DNA from: Reticulascus tulasneorum
Lineage: Eukaryota; Ascomycota; Sordariomycetes; Glomerellales; Reticulascaceae
Length of the DNA stretch: 64,000 nt
Direction: 5' to 3'
Assembly: GCA_001557505.1 (NCBI GenBank)
Contig: LSAX01000007.1
Location: forward strand, 2,418,001 to 2,482,000
In this document: positions 46,211-57,792 of the stretch, piece by piece
Position numbering within the stretch: the first letter of the stretch is position 1
Layout: each line of letters opens with the position of its first letter
Position numbers and translations under genes: made by a program
The notes under the pieces: generated by a model
Database searches by the model: none
Seen by the model: the letters and a program-made list of their open reading frames with translations, nothing else
What the model was told of the DNA's origin: nothing

Positions 46211-49200
46211 TTTGTGAGAGCTTTCCGGTGTTTCGTCCGTTGAGGAGGGAGAAGAGTGTGGGATGGATGGAGAGAAGGATTTCAGGTGGTGAGGGACCGG
46301 CCTTTAGTTAGATGGAAAATGGGAGGGACCAAGATGAGGTGGAGAAAGAAGGGGGGGGGGGGCGTGTGGAAAGGGAACTGGTCTTTGTCTGGACTCGACT
46401 CGACTCGCTCCCTGGCTTATTAGGTCCCTAGGTGGGCAGGCAGAGGGTAGTTATGTAAGTCGGGCCAGAGGTGGTGGTGGTCGTGGTGGTGGGTGGTGGT
46501 GCAGAGAAGCACAGGCGGGCTGAAGAAAATGCCACTGCAGGCGAGGATGGAGTTGAGTGGGCGCCGCCTGTAAAATTGTCGGCGGGAGGCGATTGGGCTG
46601 GCGCCGCTAGCCACCCTGAGCACAGGCCTTCAAAGGGGGTTCTGGAATTAGGTTGCAGGCCAAGCGTCGGACGTACTGCTGTGACTGGTATTGACGGGCG
46701 GCGCGGGAGAGGGGGGTGCAACGGATGCAAACGACGTTTTCTGTGGTATGGGGATGGGCCAACAAGGATAATGCGTGAACAAGCGGAGAATCTATGTAGT
46801 AATGGCCTGTTGGTTTTGTCTCGAGTTCAGATGTTTAAGAATAGCCCACCCGGTCGCGAGGGCAGCAGGGTCGTGGAAGACAACACAGACTTCGGAGATG
46901 AATTAGGGATATTCTTAGAGGCGAACCGCAGTCCGAGTCCACTTTCCCGGTGCTGGCTCGAGTGGCACAAATCGAGACGAGAGAGATGCGGCCAGAGCTC
47001 TTTTGGATGGCCAGCTAGAATGTCTTTGCAGCAAACACAGCAAACCTCCTCGGGATCCTCACGTCGACAACCGGCGATGATGAGCTACCCAGGCCGGTGC
47101 ACGTCAAGCCGAGGTCTCGCAATGAAAGACAGGCAAGAATAAGGAAGTTCGAAGAGCGGTGCGGAAACGGATCCGCGATTGGAGGGGGGTCCCCGGTCTT
47201 GATCGGGTGGTATTCGTCTAGACGATGCCGAATGGGTTTGCTTTGCAGTACTACGCCGTAGGCATGTAGTGTAGATAGATGTTGGGTTCCGAGGCAGGAC
47301 GAGTTGCTGGCTCGTGACTTTCGACCTTTCCAAGTCAACGGACAGGACAAACGTTCAACTGAGAACGAAGGGGGGGGGTTGTGCGGGCAATGGAGGAGAA
47401 TCTGGGAAATGTGATGATGTAGCACAAGTGAGTGAGTAACGAGTATCTAGATGGATGGTGGTTTGCCGGTTTCCCGAAGACTATGTGCCCTATGAGTTGG
47501 TAGTACGCCAGACATCCAGACTTCGTTCCCTTCTTTTGTGTCTCCATCTCGACTTCTTATATTGCAATGGGCCGGACTGGTGTCACCACGTCGTTTCTTC
47601 TTGTCTCTCCGTACGAGTGTGTCTGGTCTATCTCTCCCCATTGCTCGCGTCCCCCATCATTATTGCCTATATTATTACGACGATGAGTCTTATTGTCCCC
47701 CACCCCTCGTGTCCGATCCTTTGACTCTCACCAGCGCCGGCGGCCCCAGGCTTTTTTGGCCTATGCGGGTAAGGCGAACTCTGGTAATTTCGAGGTCGAG
47801 GTGACTCGGTTGGCCGTGGCGTGGCAACATCTCATCGACCGCATGAAGGAGAAAAAAAACCGAGGCCATTGGGCTGCGGCAGACCATGGCCCAAATTGAA
47901 CACTTACTTACAAAAGCTGCTTTCTAAGGCCCGATAGACAGGGTCATTTCTTGGCAACCTCGCGTTATTACTGCATACGGTAGTTTCAGATCTTACGCTG
48001 CACTTCTTCATCTAAGGTTCGTAAAATGGCACGGCCAGCACAGCCCTTCGCCTGTCAAGGGACAGAAGACCGTTTTTTTTTTTTTTTTTCTTTTTCTTTT
48101 CCATCCCACCCCCCATCCCCCTCCCCCTTGACCCCCCTCCTCAGCTGCTACGTCGGTCCCCCGCAGTATGGACCTGCCTCATTGCGAAGCGCCGCCGTCC
48201 CATCAAAATCACAGCTGACGGGACGGGAAACAGTAAAGTACGAAGATGGCCGTACATGTAACACCAAGCTTCGTACGGGGGCGTGAAATAAGGTAGACTT
48301 CCTCGTCATGTGCACATTGCCACTCATCTTGAACCATCGCCGGAGAACTCGCGGGTGCCACAAACACCATTAGCAGCATCGTCAGTCCTTTAATATCTAC
48401 CCATGTCCGCACGTCCCCCCTTCATCCACTCACACGGTAGTTTGTTCCGGTAGCGCTACGCCTTACTACCACGAAGACGGGCTTGAGGGGTGCATGTATG
48501 TATGCAGGCTGGTAGATATGTACAACCCACCCGACATACCCATCCACCTTTGCCTTATGGTGTCGCATATTAGCACCTTGGGTTCGTCCCCACGGCCTTG
48601 CTTTGCTGTGCTTGAGCTAGGGCGAGACAGGAGGGAACAGAGGAAAGAGATTCTGTGGCATGGAGTCGTGGAACCATATGGACCCCCCCCATCCAATCAC
48701 CCACCAAGCATCGATTCACCCTTGGGACTGATCTGCGAGGCGATATGCCTGTCCCGGGTCGCGGCATGCTCCCCCTCGAGCCTAGCTGTCGTCTATTTTG
48801 ACCCTCTGGACTTGTCCGTCCAACAGCAATCAAACACCACTGCACACTCCGTCATCCACGCGCATTCACGCACTAGGAAACAGGACGAGGTAGGGAGGGT
48901 CCTTATTCACGCCGCGGTTTTCGGAAGTCGACTAGTCCTTTTCGCAGTGTCTCTTCCGAGACAGATAGTCGAGGGCTATTTAGGGTCACTTGGCTCAAAG
49001 GAAGTCGAACTGGCGAGCAGGCGAAGATAGCCCTAAATGGGGAGCATAAAAGTTTCCCGCGTACCATGCTAGGACTATGCCCCCGGGGCATCTGCATGCT
49101 ATCTGTCCACTCATCCACAAGACTTGCAGCATGGCCCTGGGATCACCCACCTTCCCGTAGGTTAATGCTTTACCCTCCCCCCTGTAGTCGGGGCGATCTT

Positions 49201-49473
49201 CTGCAGTTCCATGCAGACGGACGAGTTCCAAAGCCTTCTGTTCGAGGAAGAGCACAATCTAACTGGCAACCGTCACGAGGCAGGCCTTACGGAGCCTGGC
49301 TAGGCGTCTCGCATGGCGCTTTCCGAAAAGACCATGTTTCCCCCGGCACTCCGTCCATATTGACATGGTGCATTCCGTGGGTTGAGTGGTCGTGGTAATT
49401 GGCTCGCAACAGTCGTACCGGTTAAATGCCCCGACCGCCACAACCTACGGGTTGGACGTCAAGTCGGTGATCC

Positions 49474-49500
49474 CCATGGCTGCCATGGCTGCCATGGCTG
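49474..49500. repeat. Triple 9-bp CCATGGCTG tandem repeat
   Basis: Three perfect copies of CCATGGCTG (49474-49482, 49483-49491, 49492-49500). Each contains the palindrome CCATGG. Confidence 0.9.
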
Positions 49501-50387
49501 GGGACAGTGGGACTGTAAAGCGAGCAGGCAAGCCGGCCACGAGGACTGAACCACCCGTGCTCGCTGTGCCGCCCCACAAATGGGCGGGCGACAGGCGGAT
49601 GACAGGCGGACGTCAATCATGGGAACTCAAACGTGTGCCTCCCAGGTGCGTTGCGCCAAACACAATTCTTAGAACTCCCCGCCAGAGCTGCACCGTGAAA
49701 GCCCCGAGGTACAAGGCAAGGCAACCCCCATATTCGACACAACGCATCTGTTCATTACCACAGCCGGTGGTGTGTGGGTGATCCCCGCATGAAACCTGCG
49801 GAGGAGTACGCGGACTGGCAGTCTACCAGCCAGGCTGGCGAGACTTCTTCTATCTCTAACAGTGTCACTGTCGCTCAACGATGGTGGGTTCGAAGACCTG
49901 GAAGCCACCCCCGCCTTCATGTTGGGACACGGCCGCTAACGCCTGGGGGTCTGTCTCGGGATATTGTGCCATGCTTCCCCCCCGCTAGCGAGTAAAAGAT
50001 GCGCTACGTTCAATAATCCAGCTAGCTTCCCTGGTTAGAGGGGTTGGAACGCACAGGGGGGGTTCTGTTCTGAGGGCGACTTCGCCCCCATCAACTAACC
50101 GTCTTTGCCCTACCGACCTCTAATTACAGCACAGAGTGCGCTAATTGTCTGCTACCTAGCGTGGTATTTCACCCTCGACGTGCATTCTGCCATCGAACTC
50201 ATGCAGCGACGAACCCTGATACGTATTGGACAGCGCAAAGGACGTCGTTTCCAACCCCATGTGTGTTTCTCCCCCATCATCCGCAACACCCACCCCCTCC
50301 GTGTGACCGCCACAAAGCCCTGGCTCACCCAACAATCTCCCCGCCTTCACAAACCTGCGCGAGGGGCCCCCAAACCCTTACCCTTTA

Positions 50388-50402
50388 CCCCCCCCCCCCC
50401 CC
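50388..50402. repeat. C15 homopolymer
   Basis: Fifteen consecutive C on the plus strand, between CCTTTA and TTTTCTC. Confidence 0.9.
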
Positions 50403-53353
50403 TTTTCTCGACGTGGCATACTTCTGGGCGTGAAATCATGGGCACCCAGCAGGAGCAACCCGTCCAAAAGCAGGGCAGATCCGACGATGCTGTCCCCCTC
50501 TTCGCTCGGAGAGTCCCTATTGGGGAGGGGGGGCCGTTCCTCCCTCGTTTGCCGATGCGATAGATGGAATGAAAAGGAGTTGATCTGCTCAAGGTAGCCT
50601 ATGGTGGAAGGCATTTAAGCTTATTCACTAAACCTTAAAATAGGGCCGCTGACAAAAGAATGCGACCTTGGGCCAGAACGGGGCCCAGCCCTGGGACACC
50701 TGGTCGTCGATTGACGAAGATCCAATATGCCATCTACCTGCCAAGCACCACACCGTGCAATTCAGCCCTGTAATAGAACCCCTTTAATATTACTGTCCAG
50801 GCCCGGCAATGACTGCAATCTCCAGGGACTGAAGATATTGGACTGTTAAGCGCGCCAGGGCCTTTGCCTCCCCCCCAAGGCTAAACTTTTTCATTGCGCT
50901 GGGGCTAAGGTCCGGTCAAGGACGACGCAGAGTCAGCACCACGCTGGCTGCACTGCAATGCAAGCTTGCATCCAATCCATCTTTCTTTTCTGCCGGCTTT
51001 TTTTTTTTTTCGATTATCTTCTAGACGTCAGAGGGAAAGTTCCGTGGATGGGAGAAAAAATCAGCTCATGACGGAAGGTTTTTTTGGGTCTAGAAGATGT
51101 TAGCTTTGCCCACAATAGCATCTTGCCAACCCTCACGGCTGCAGCTAGACGGCACCAACGTCCAGACTCCGTTAGCACGCAGTGGGAAAATCCGCGCTCC
51201 AAATAGTTTATGCGCAGTACGTAGTAAGGCCCACTGGCCACACAAACTTGGGGGATGAGATGCTCGGGGCCCAAACCATGCCCTGGCTCGCTCGCTCGCC
51301 ACGCCGCCTCGCTTCTCCCACCAGCCCGGCTTGGAAAAATGACGGTTTCGGGGCATTCTCTGGTTTTCTTTGACATGTTTCGGCCTGCGCCCGCAGGGTC
51401 TTGATTGAGAAACTCTTCCAGAAGCAGCCATATCCCCGCCCCGCGAAATTCCCATTTTCATTCAATGGAGGAAGGGTGGGTCCTCGTCGGAGTACCACGT
51501 TTTGGTGGCATGTTAATTTAGACATCCGGCGCCCGTAAACTGATCCACCCCCGGCCCCATGTGTGGTCCCCCCGTCGTCGGCGCCCCTGAGCCGAAAAAG
51601 AACCACAGCACCCCGTCCCAACGACCATCTTCGGATCGACATTGGCGCACGTGGAGAAGATCTTCATTTGCTTCAGCTAGCCACCCGAGGAGCGAGGGAG
51701 GCCCTCAAAGCCCAGTGATATTGTCAAATGTGCCAGCCCAATCTTGGTGGCTTGCTCCTTCCCATACCCGTCCACCCGTTTCCACTGCCTTCGCGACAAA
51801 TGTCCTGCACAGCTCGGATTCTATGCCAATCATCTTTCAGCGGCAGACTTGCCGTCGCCCAGCCAGGAACGAGGGACTCTTCAATCTCGCCTGGTCCGCT
51901 TTGTCACACTTTATCGGTTGCGCTACGCACGGCTACCGCTTATCATCCTCTTGGCAGAAGTGCAGAAGGAAGGGGGGTCTGACATTTCGGCCCAAGAGAA
52001 AAATCCCAGACGCGGTCAGCAAAAGTGGATATACATATGTCGGATAATGTTGTGGGACGACCGCCGACCGCACCGCACAGCTAGCGTAGCCGCGATGACG
52101 CCTCGTGGCCCTTTCTGCACGCGAATTGAGGCGCAGCCCACCATGTTGTCCTCTGTTGCATCTCCTGTACCGCGCTTCGCCAGATAACGAGGAATAACCA
52201 AGCCATCCGGAGGGCGTCCTACCGTCAGCCTAAGCGGCTAGGCGCGCCATATCTTACGAGCCGAAGTCGACGGATGGTTCAGATGTGTTGATCCCTATTC
52301 TGTCCCCTTACATTTATTAATTGGCAGCTTTAGTCATATGATATCCCCCCTCTTGTCCGCGTCGGTCCTAGGTCAAATCGGGTCGACCGCTCGCATGCCG
52401 GCTACGAAGCAGTTCGTCAGCCAGCGTCTGCAGATTAGACTAAGCCTGTCGTCAAGACCTCGTGGTTCCAAGGTACCAAACATCCAATAATCGGGTAATC
52501 CCGAAATCCTTCTGGCTTTGTTAGCCTATCCATTTCTTAGTCAGTCGGAATCACAGTTCCGTGGAGCGTGTATCACCATCTCTCGTCCACCTTCCAATCT
52601 CTTTTCAAGGCGCTTGTATCGCATGACGCAGGGGCTCATCAGCCCTATGACGAGGGCCAGCAAAACCCCGCGGGTGAGACAGCCACCGACTGCGTCGGGG
52701 TGATGTCGCCGAGAATGATGCAGCCCGTCAGCAGACGGCCACGGGTGTACATACATCGCGGAGAGCTTGTCAGTAGGACCAGACCAGGGGGGTGGGGTGT
52801 GAGATTTGGCTCTCTCCACCGGCCTGGCACATGTCACTGCGAGCTTGCTAGGACTCGGCGATAGACCCGACAATGGCATCACGGAATTTCCTGTTCGCGC
52901 TCGCGAGATACGCATGGATGTCGTTGCGGAATTCCGCAAGGCACCTTCTGTGTTTGATGCGGATGACCTCCCAATGTCATCAGACTCTCGACATTGATCA
53001 AGATTAAGGTTGGAGCATCTCGGTTCTCAAAGTGTTTCACTGGTTTTGCATCGAAGAAATACCTGGGAAGTATCTAAGAATAATGGAAGGGCTAGTAAGT
53101 AGCCAGCTGCCTTGAGGCATAATCTATGAGAGACGCAAAAACCGCATCAAAATCCCTGTTTCGCCTTCCCGTTTGCATATTATCATGTTCGTGCTTCTCC
53201 TTTGCACCTTTGGATACCTCTCGTCTCCGCCATCGACAGATACAATACTCCTACTCCATCATCCATCCTCTCCGAGGCTCCAAAACAGAGTCTCCATCCA
53301 AATGACCACCTCGATGAATCAAGCGTGCATGCACGGCCCGAGGGGGACCCCCC

Positions 53354-55201
53354 TCACCCTGCAATAGCCGACGAGTTTCCAAAGAATGAATTAAGACCCT
53401 GGTGGGACGAATCAACCAGTCGGGCGGCTGGCTCTTTCCATTGGCTGAACTGGTCGTCATGCACATCTGCCTCCATGTGCCTCAGGAGAGTCGAAAATGC
53501 CATGGTAACGAGAGGCCGGTTCGCCTCGGAGATTGGCATTCTGTTGACCTCCTCAATCTCCAGGGTTCGATAAACCACCTTGTCCGTCTTCGGGCGTCCA
53601 TCACCAATGACGCCAACTTTGCGCTGAAAGTGCCGATGCTCGGCATCCATGATGTACTCTTCCATCGTCTTACCAAGGAGCTCGCTGCCTATGTAAAAGG
53701 CTCGGCTAACCTTGGTGTTCCGCAGCTCGGCCTCTTCATCCGTCAATCGATCGGTGCCCGACTTCCATTGCGGACGGACGCGTAGAGGATATTGATTAAT
53801 CCAATCAGACGGGAGGTGCCTATGTGGTCGACTGAAAGATCGGGGTAACCCTTTGGGATAGTAACCTTGGATCTTGTCAGCTGAAAGAGTGTCGTCGACC
53901 TCCTCAGCGTCCATGTCCTTAAGCATGGATTGGAGGGATCTTCCCTTCGATCTCCGTGGTGGGCCGTCAGGAACACCTGGTGACATTGTGCGATGAAACG
54001 ACAGATAACCGGTGTTGCAATGGACAGGAGTTGGCAGACATGAGGAGCCACCGAAATCGTTCGAGTTGTCATTGTTGAATATGTCCTCGAGCTTACGGTT
54101 AAGCTTGCCCTGGTGCAGAATGGTTCGAAGATCTGCCACTGCGGCATCTTCGTCGGAGAGAATATACTGTGGACGCCCACTGCCTTGCAGGGCTTTTATC
54201 GTGGTCTCGAAGGTCGATGCTCTGTATTGACGCTGTCCAGGAGGGCCAGCAGTCAAAGGCTGTGGAGCACCCGGCCCAGTGGCAAGAGTCGTGCTATACC
54301 CTCCATTCAAACCATATCTCGAAGCAGCTTGATATGGCATGTCACCAAGCCCAGGAGCCGCTCTCCAAGTTCGTTGAATCTCCGGTCGTGCTCTCGCTTG
54401 ACTTTGGAGTCGCCGCAATGTAGCCGGATCCGCCTGTGCAGCACGAAGCATGCTTGGCGAGTGAGATCCCTCCCTTCCAACATCAGACGAGCCGTATGAC
54501 ATGGTTGATGGCGTTACGGAGCGACCGTTAACTCCAAGTCCCGAAGACATTGTAGAAAAAGCAGGTCTAGCGCGCTGGAGAGCCTTCTGAGCTTTCTTTT
54601 GGTTTGGGTTGGGGTATGACGCAAGGTTGGAGAGGGACTTGACATTGAGTGTCATGAGCGGATTTTCCGCCAGGTCTTCGTCATCGTCTTCGTCTTCTTC
54701 AGTCAAGTTTGTGTGCTCATGTTTGACCTGCTTGACAATGGGAACCAAACCAGTAGAAGTTTGTGGACTCGGTATGTTGCCCGATCGGAAACTAGGAGCA
54801 GCCATGCTGAGGTTGCTCAAAGTCTCGCGTTCCTGGACGTGGGAAACTGAAGGGCTGACGGCCCGGTCGTAGTTCTGTTGGAGAGGAGAGTATTCAGGGA
54901 GAGGTGGAGTAACGACCCTGGCCGGAGTGGCTCGCACAAGAGCTTGGGTCTTGAGGGGCAAGCCTGCCAGGACAGATTTTGGAAGGAGCGACAGCTCAGA
55001 AGAAGGAGTACCAGAGAGTGGCCACTTGAGCGTTCTGCCACGACGAGCAGGAGGTTGAAGGGGCTGGGTCGTGTCGGGATTGTAGACTGTTCCGGCAGTG
55101 GTGTAGGTTTGCTTGGAGCCATGCGGCATGTTCGTGACAGATGCTTGGGGGAGCGTGGTGATTGATGTCATGGTTAATGAAGGCGATGATAGATGATCCA
55201 T
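53354..55201 (-). CDS. Conserved-looking protein of unknown function (615 aa)
   Basis: Single exon from the ATG at 55201, whose context ACCATGG is strong. The frame extends to 55240 only through a TTG codon. I do not recognise the family. The N-terminal 130 residues are Pro/Thr/Ser-rich. Near residues 165-180 there is a dense acidic run (TEEDEDDDEDLAEN). A disordered Gly/Ser/Gln/Arg region follows. The C-terminal 200 residues look folded: SDEDAAVADLRTILHQGKLN, HRHLPSDWINQYPLRVRPQW, then a charged helix-rich end with AFYIGSELLGKTMEEYIMDAEH. No signal peptide, membrane segment or catalytic motif is visible. Length, codon pattern and absence of stops make it real. A nuclear or scaffold role would be a guess. 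Confidence 0.75.
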   Translation of the reverse strand: MDHLSSPSLTMTSITTLPQASVTNMPHGSKQTYTTAGTVYNPDTTQPLQPPARRGRTLKWPLSGTPSSELSLLPKSVLAGLPLKTQALVRATPARVVTPPLPEYSPLQQNYDRAVSPSVSHVQERETLSNLSMAAPSFRSGNIPSPQTSTGLVPIVKQVKHEHTNLTEEDEDDDEDLAENPLMTLNVKSLSNLASYPNPNQKKAQKALQRARPAFSTMSSGLGVNGRSVTPSTMSYGSSDVGREGSHSPSMLRAAQADPATLRRLQSQARARPEIQRTWRAAPGLGDMPYQAASRYGLNGGYSTTLATGPGAPQPLTAGPPGQRQYRASTFETTIKALQGSGRPQYILSDEDAAVADLRTILHQGKLNRKLEDIFNNDNSNDFGGSSCLPTPVHCNTGYLSFHRTMSPGVPDGPPRRSKGRSLQSMLKDMDAEEVDDTLSADKIQGYYPKGLPRSFSRPHRHLPSDWINQYPLRVRPQWKSGTDRLTDEEAELRNTKVSRAFYIGSELLGKTMEEYIMDAEHRHFQRKVGVIGDGRPKTDKVVYRTLEIEEVNRMPISEANRPLVTMAFSTLLRHMEADVHDDQFSQWKEPAARLVDSSHQGLNSFFGNSSAIAG

Positions 55202-57792
55202 GGTCGATATCAGAACATCTACATACTTTTGCTGGTCCAACGAAATCCGGGAATCTTGCTACGAAAAATGCGTCTCTCGAAAAAAAAAGTGTCTGCCAAT
55301 GGGGTGCTGTTAGAGATGCTGAACCCGCTCTGAAAGGAGTGTGTAGGTATCGACGGCCGAGTGACTTGGAAAAGAAGCAAGGTCCGATGAGATTAAGAAA
55401 AGGGGGGGGGGGGGGGTTCGATGATCAAATCCAAGCCATCCCAAGTGAATCTAGGCGTGGTAAGTGGATGTGGAAGTGAGGATGGAAGTGCAGAAGTGCC
55501 GACTCGAAGTGGGAAGAAAGGAAGAGGGGCGGCGGGGATATCAAAATGGTGGGAGGGAAGCAGTATGAAGTCGGATGTTGAGGGGATAGTGAGGAAAGAC
55601 TGGAAGACGGAAGGTGCGATAGAGATCATCTAGAGGTCATCCCAAAACCGAAGAAACGGACCTCTGCACCTTCCATCTCATACCTCAGACGCAAGAGACC
55701 ATGTGAAGTTCGAAGCCAGTGATAAGATATACTCACCAAAGGAAATTAAACCTTGGTAGAAGCGAGCGGCCTCGCTTTGTTACCAAAACTCCTTGATATT
55801 CTCTGAAGCTGGAAGGGGTCAAAGTTGGATGACGCTTGCCGAGTAGTCCAAGGATGAGGGGAGGCGAGTCGAAGACCCAGAGTTTGTACTGGAAGAATTC
55901 AACGCCTCTTTTCTTTTCTTCAGATACAAGGTCTGGTTTGTTTTCGTCGGAAGGAAGGGTAGATGCAGGGGATGGTGGTCGTATCGGATCTACGATCAGG
56001 ATGAAGTGACGGCAAGCTGAGAGGTTGAACCGCTTGATGATATCCGTCTTGTTCTCGACGATGCCTGATGCGAACAACATTGTAAATGGGCAGTTGATCC
56101 AGCAATTTCAGATAAGTCAGTAGAGAATTCAACTTGATGAACTAAGAGAGATGTTAAAATGTTGACTCTTCTTCTCCGGGCAGCCTGGCGATGCTTTTCT
56201 TGCTCTTTCATCTAGACGTGTAAAGATATCCCCAGCTCTTATACATCCCATCCCCAGGTCCTCCGATAACCACCTACTAGCTCTCACCCACCTTGAAAGC
56301 ATCAAAGAATCCAACCACCCAACATGTGGATCCAGGTCTCGTGAGGCACTATCTCGAAGTGCCAACCTGCAGCCTTGCTAGCATCCCTTACGGACGTATG
56401 CGAACCCTCATCCACAACGGAATCCTCCGTCTCTTCGTTCACCTCCAGCAGCTGATTCGTCCGGGGCCGAGCCGGCCATCGATCTGGTTCTGTTCGTTGC
56501 AACGAGGGCGTTAGCGTTCTGGGGCCCGACTCCTGCAGCACGTTAGCCTCTAGTTTCCATTGGTCATGAGGCTATATCTTGCTCTGTCAAACACCCGGGG
56601 ACTGCTCTATCCGACGTACCACCATTTGGCACATACTCCATCTAAACCGTGTATGATGGGCTTGCCAAGTTGCACATGGGCCGAGGACTTGAAGTTGTTG
56701 AATAGAGTTCTACCCTAAGGCGCGTTGACCTCGGGCTAATATGGCGCCTGGTCGGGCAGCAACGTAAGTTAAACTTCCCGCCCATCCGTCCTTTATTCAT
56801 TCCTTCAACCGCAATATCATTTAGCACTTCTCCTCAAAAAGAGGGTCAGACGGGGTATCCAGAGTGGTAGTAGGGGAGAGTCTAACGCCACCAGCGTGAC
56901 AGTTACATGCAATTGTCCAATATAAGTGGCCACTTGCGTTTACAATGGGGGCACAGGGATGGCACAGAACCAGATGAAATCAAAACTCTCATTTTGTTCA
57001 GCCAGGCAACTATCTGAGAACTTGAGCAGCCATCGGAGCCTCTTCGTCGCCTGGTGGGTGTCGATGATGATGTATGTGCTCCAATATCCCGTATAACCAA
57101 CAGAAGGGAAGCAGATATCACCTCATTCCCCACTTCATATGCAAGAACGAGGAGTCGAGTCAAGCCAAATCGAGATCCTGAATCCGCCCTTCGCTATCGT
57201 ATCTGGACTCCGAAAGTCCACCATCTTCGGCCCCTTCGAAAAGGCGCAGAACACCAACCACATAGCCTACACTTCCAAAGGCCCAAACTCTATGTTATCC
57301 CGTCTCCTTCCCCAGAAAGCTGTGTCCTGGTCCCACGCCCAACACGTCCACCTAATGGTCCAACCGGTTCTTGGCCATGTGTGATTTCTGCCGCAGGTCG
57401 GATTTCCAGACTGGGCTCGCCTCATCGCCATGGCCAACAGCTTGAGGTCGAGAACGTCCCACACGCAGAAAGAAAAACTCAAAGAAAATTTTGTTATGCT
57501 CAGGGGGCGAAAAAAAACCCTGGTCCGCTGCAAAATGCTGAGAGGCACGTGCCAGAAAGAAGCCACGAGTCCGAGTATATGCGGAGATATAAGAGGAGGT
57601 GGTTTGAATCGGAGGGTAGAACATGATTATAAATACGTCGTGGAGCCATGTTCAGACTCGTTAGCTGACCGGTGCCGTCAAAGGAAGGTATCGAAGCGAA
57701 ATGCCAGATATGCTGGAAGGATCTATATACGTGGCGCGGACTCATGACGTTTATCGAACGGGATGATTATCGTCGGCGGTGAAGGGGTATTA
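55202..57792. other. 2.6 kb intergenic region with one doubtful short frame
   Basis: This is the promoter side of the gene at 55201 and the 3' flank of palI. It contains G15 (55402-55416). A minus-strand frame at 55733-56080 (115 codons from ATG) has a fairly protein-like composition, but I find no family motif and no clear splicing, so it is not called as a gene. Confidence 0.5.
55402..55416. repeat. G15 homopolymer
   Basis: Fifteen consecutive G on the plus strand, about 200 bp upstream of the gene starting at 55201, probably in its leader or promoter. Confidence 0.9.

Larger units (their letters stand above)
46211..53353. other. Gene-free 7.1 kb region upstream of the bZIP gene
   Basis: This holds the bZIP promoter and the 3' flank of the unrecognised gene at 53354. 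Open frames such as 48494-49030 and 51559-52047 have no motifs. The frame at 46471-47142 opens with GTG in a TGG-repeat and is not credible. It contains C15 (50388-50402), a polyT/C stretch near 48073-48120 and a triple CCATGGCTG repeat. Confidence 0.6.

Noticed and set aside
46471..47142. 223-codon plus-strand frame upstream of the bZIP gene
   Set aside because: It opens with GTG inside a TGG repeat and has no domain or credible composition.
55202..55240. Upstream extension of the unknown protein at 53354
   Set aside because: It starts at TTG. The ATG at 55201 lies in ACCATGG.
55733..56080. 115-codon minus-strand frame with protein-like composition
   Set aside because: No family motif, and no acceptable splice links it to the MKEQEKHRQAARRRR-like frame upstream. 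Left uncalled, though RNA-seq could change this.
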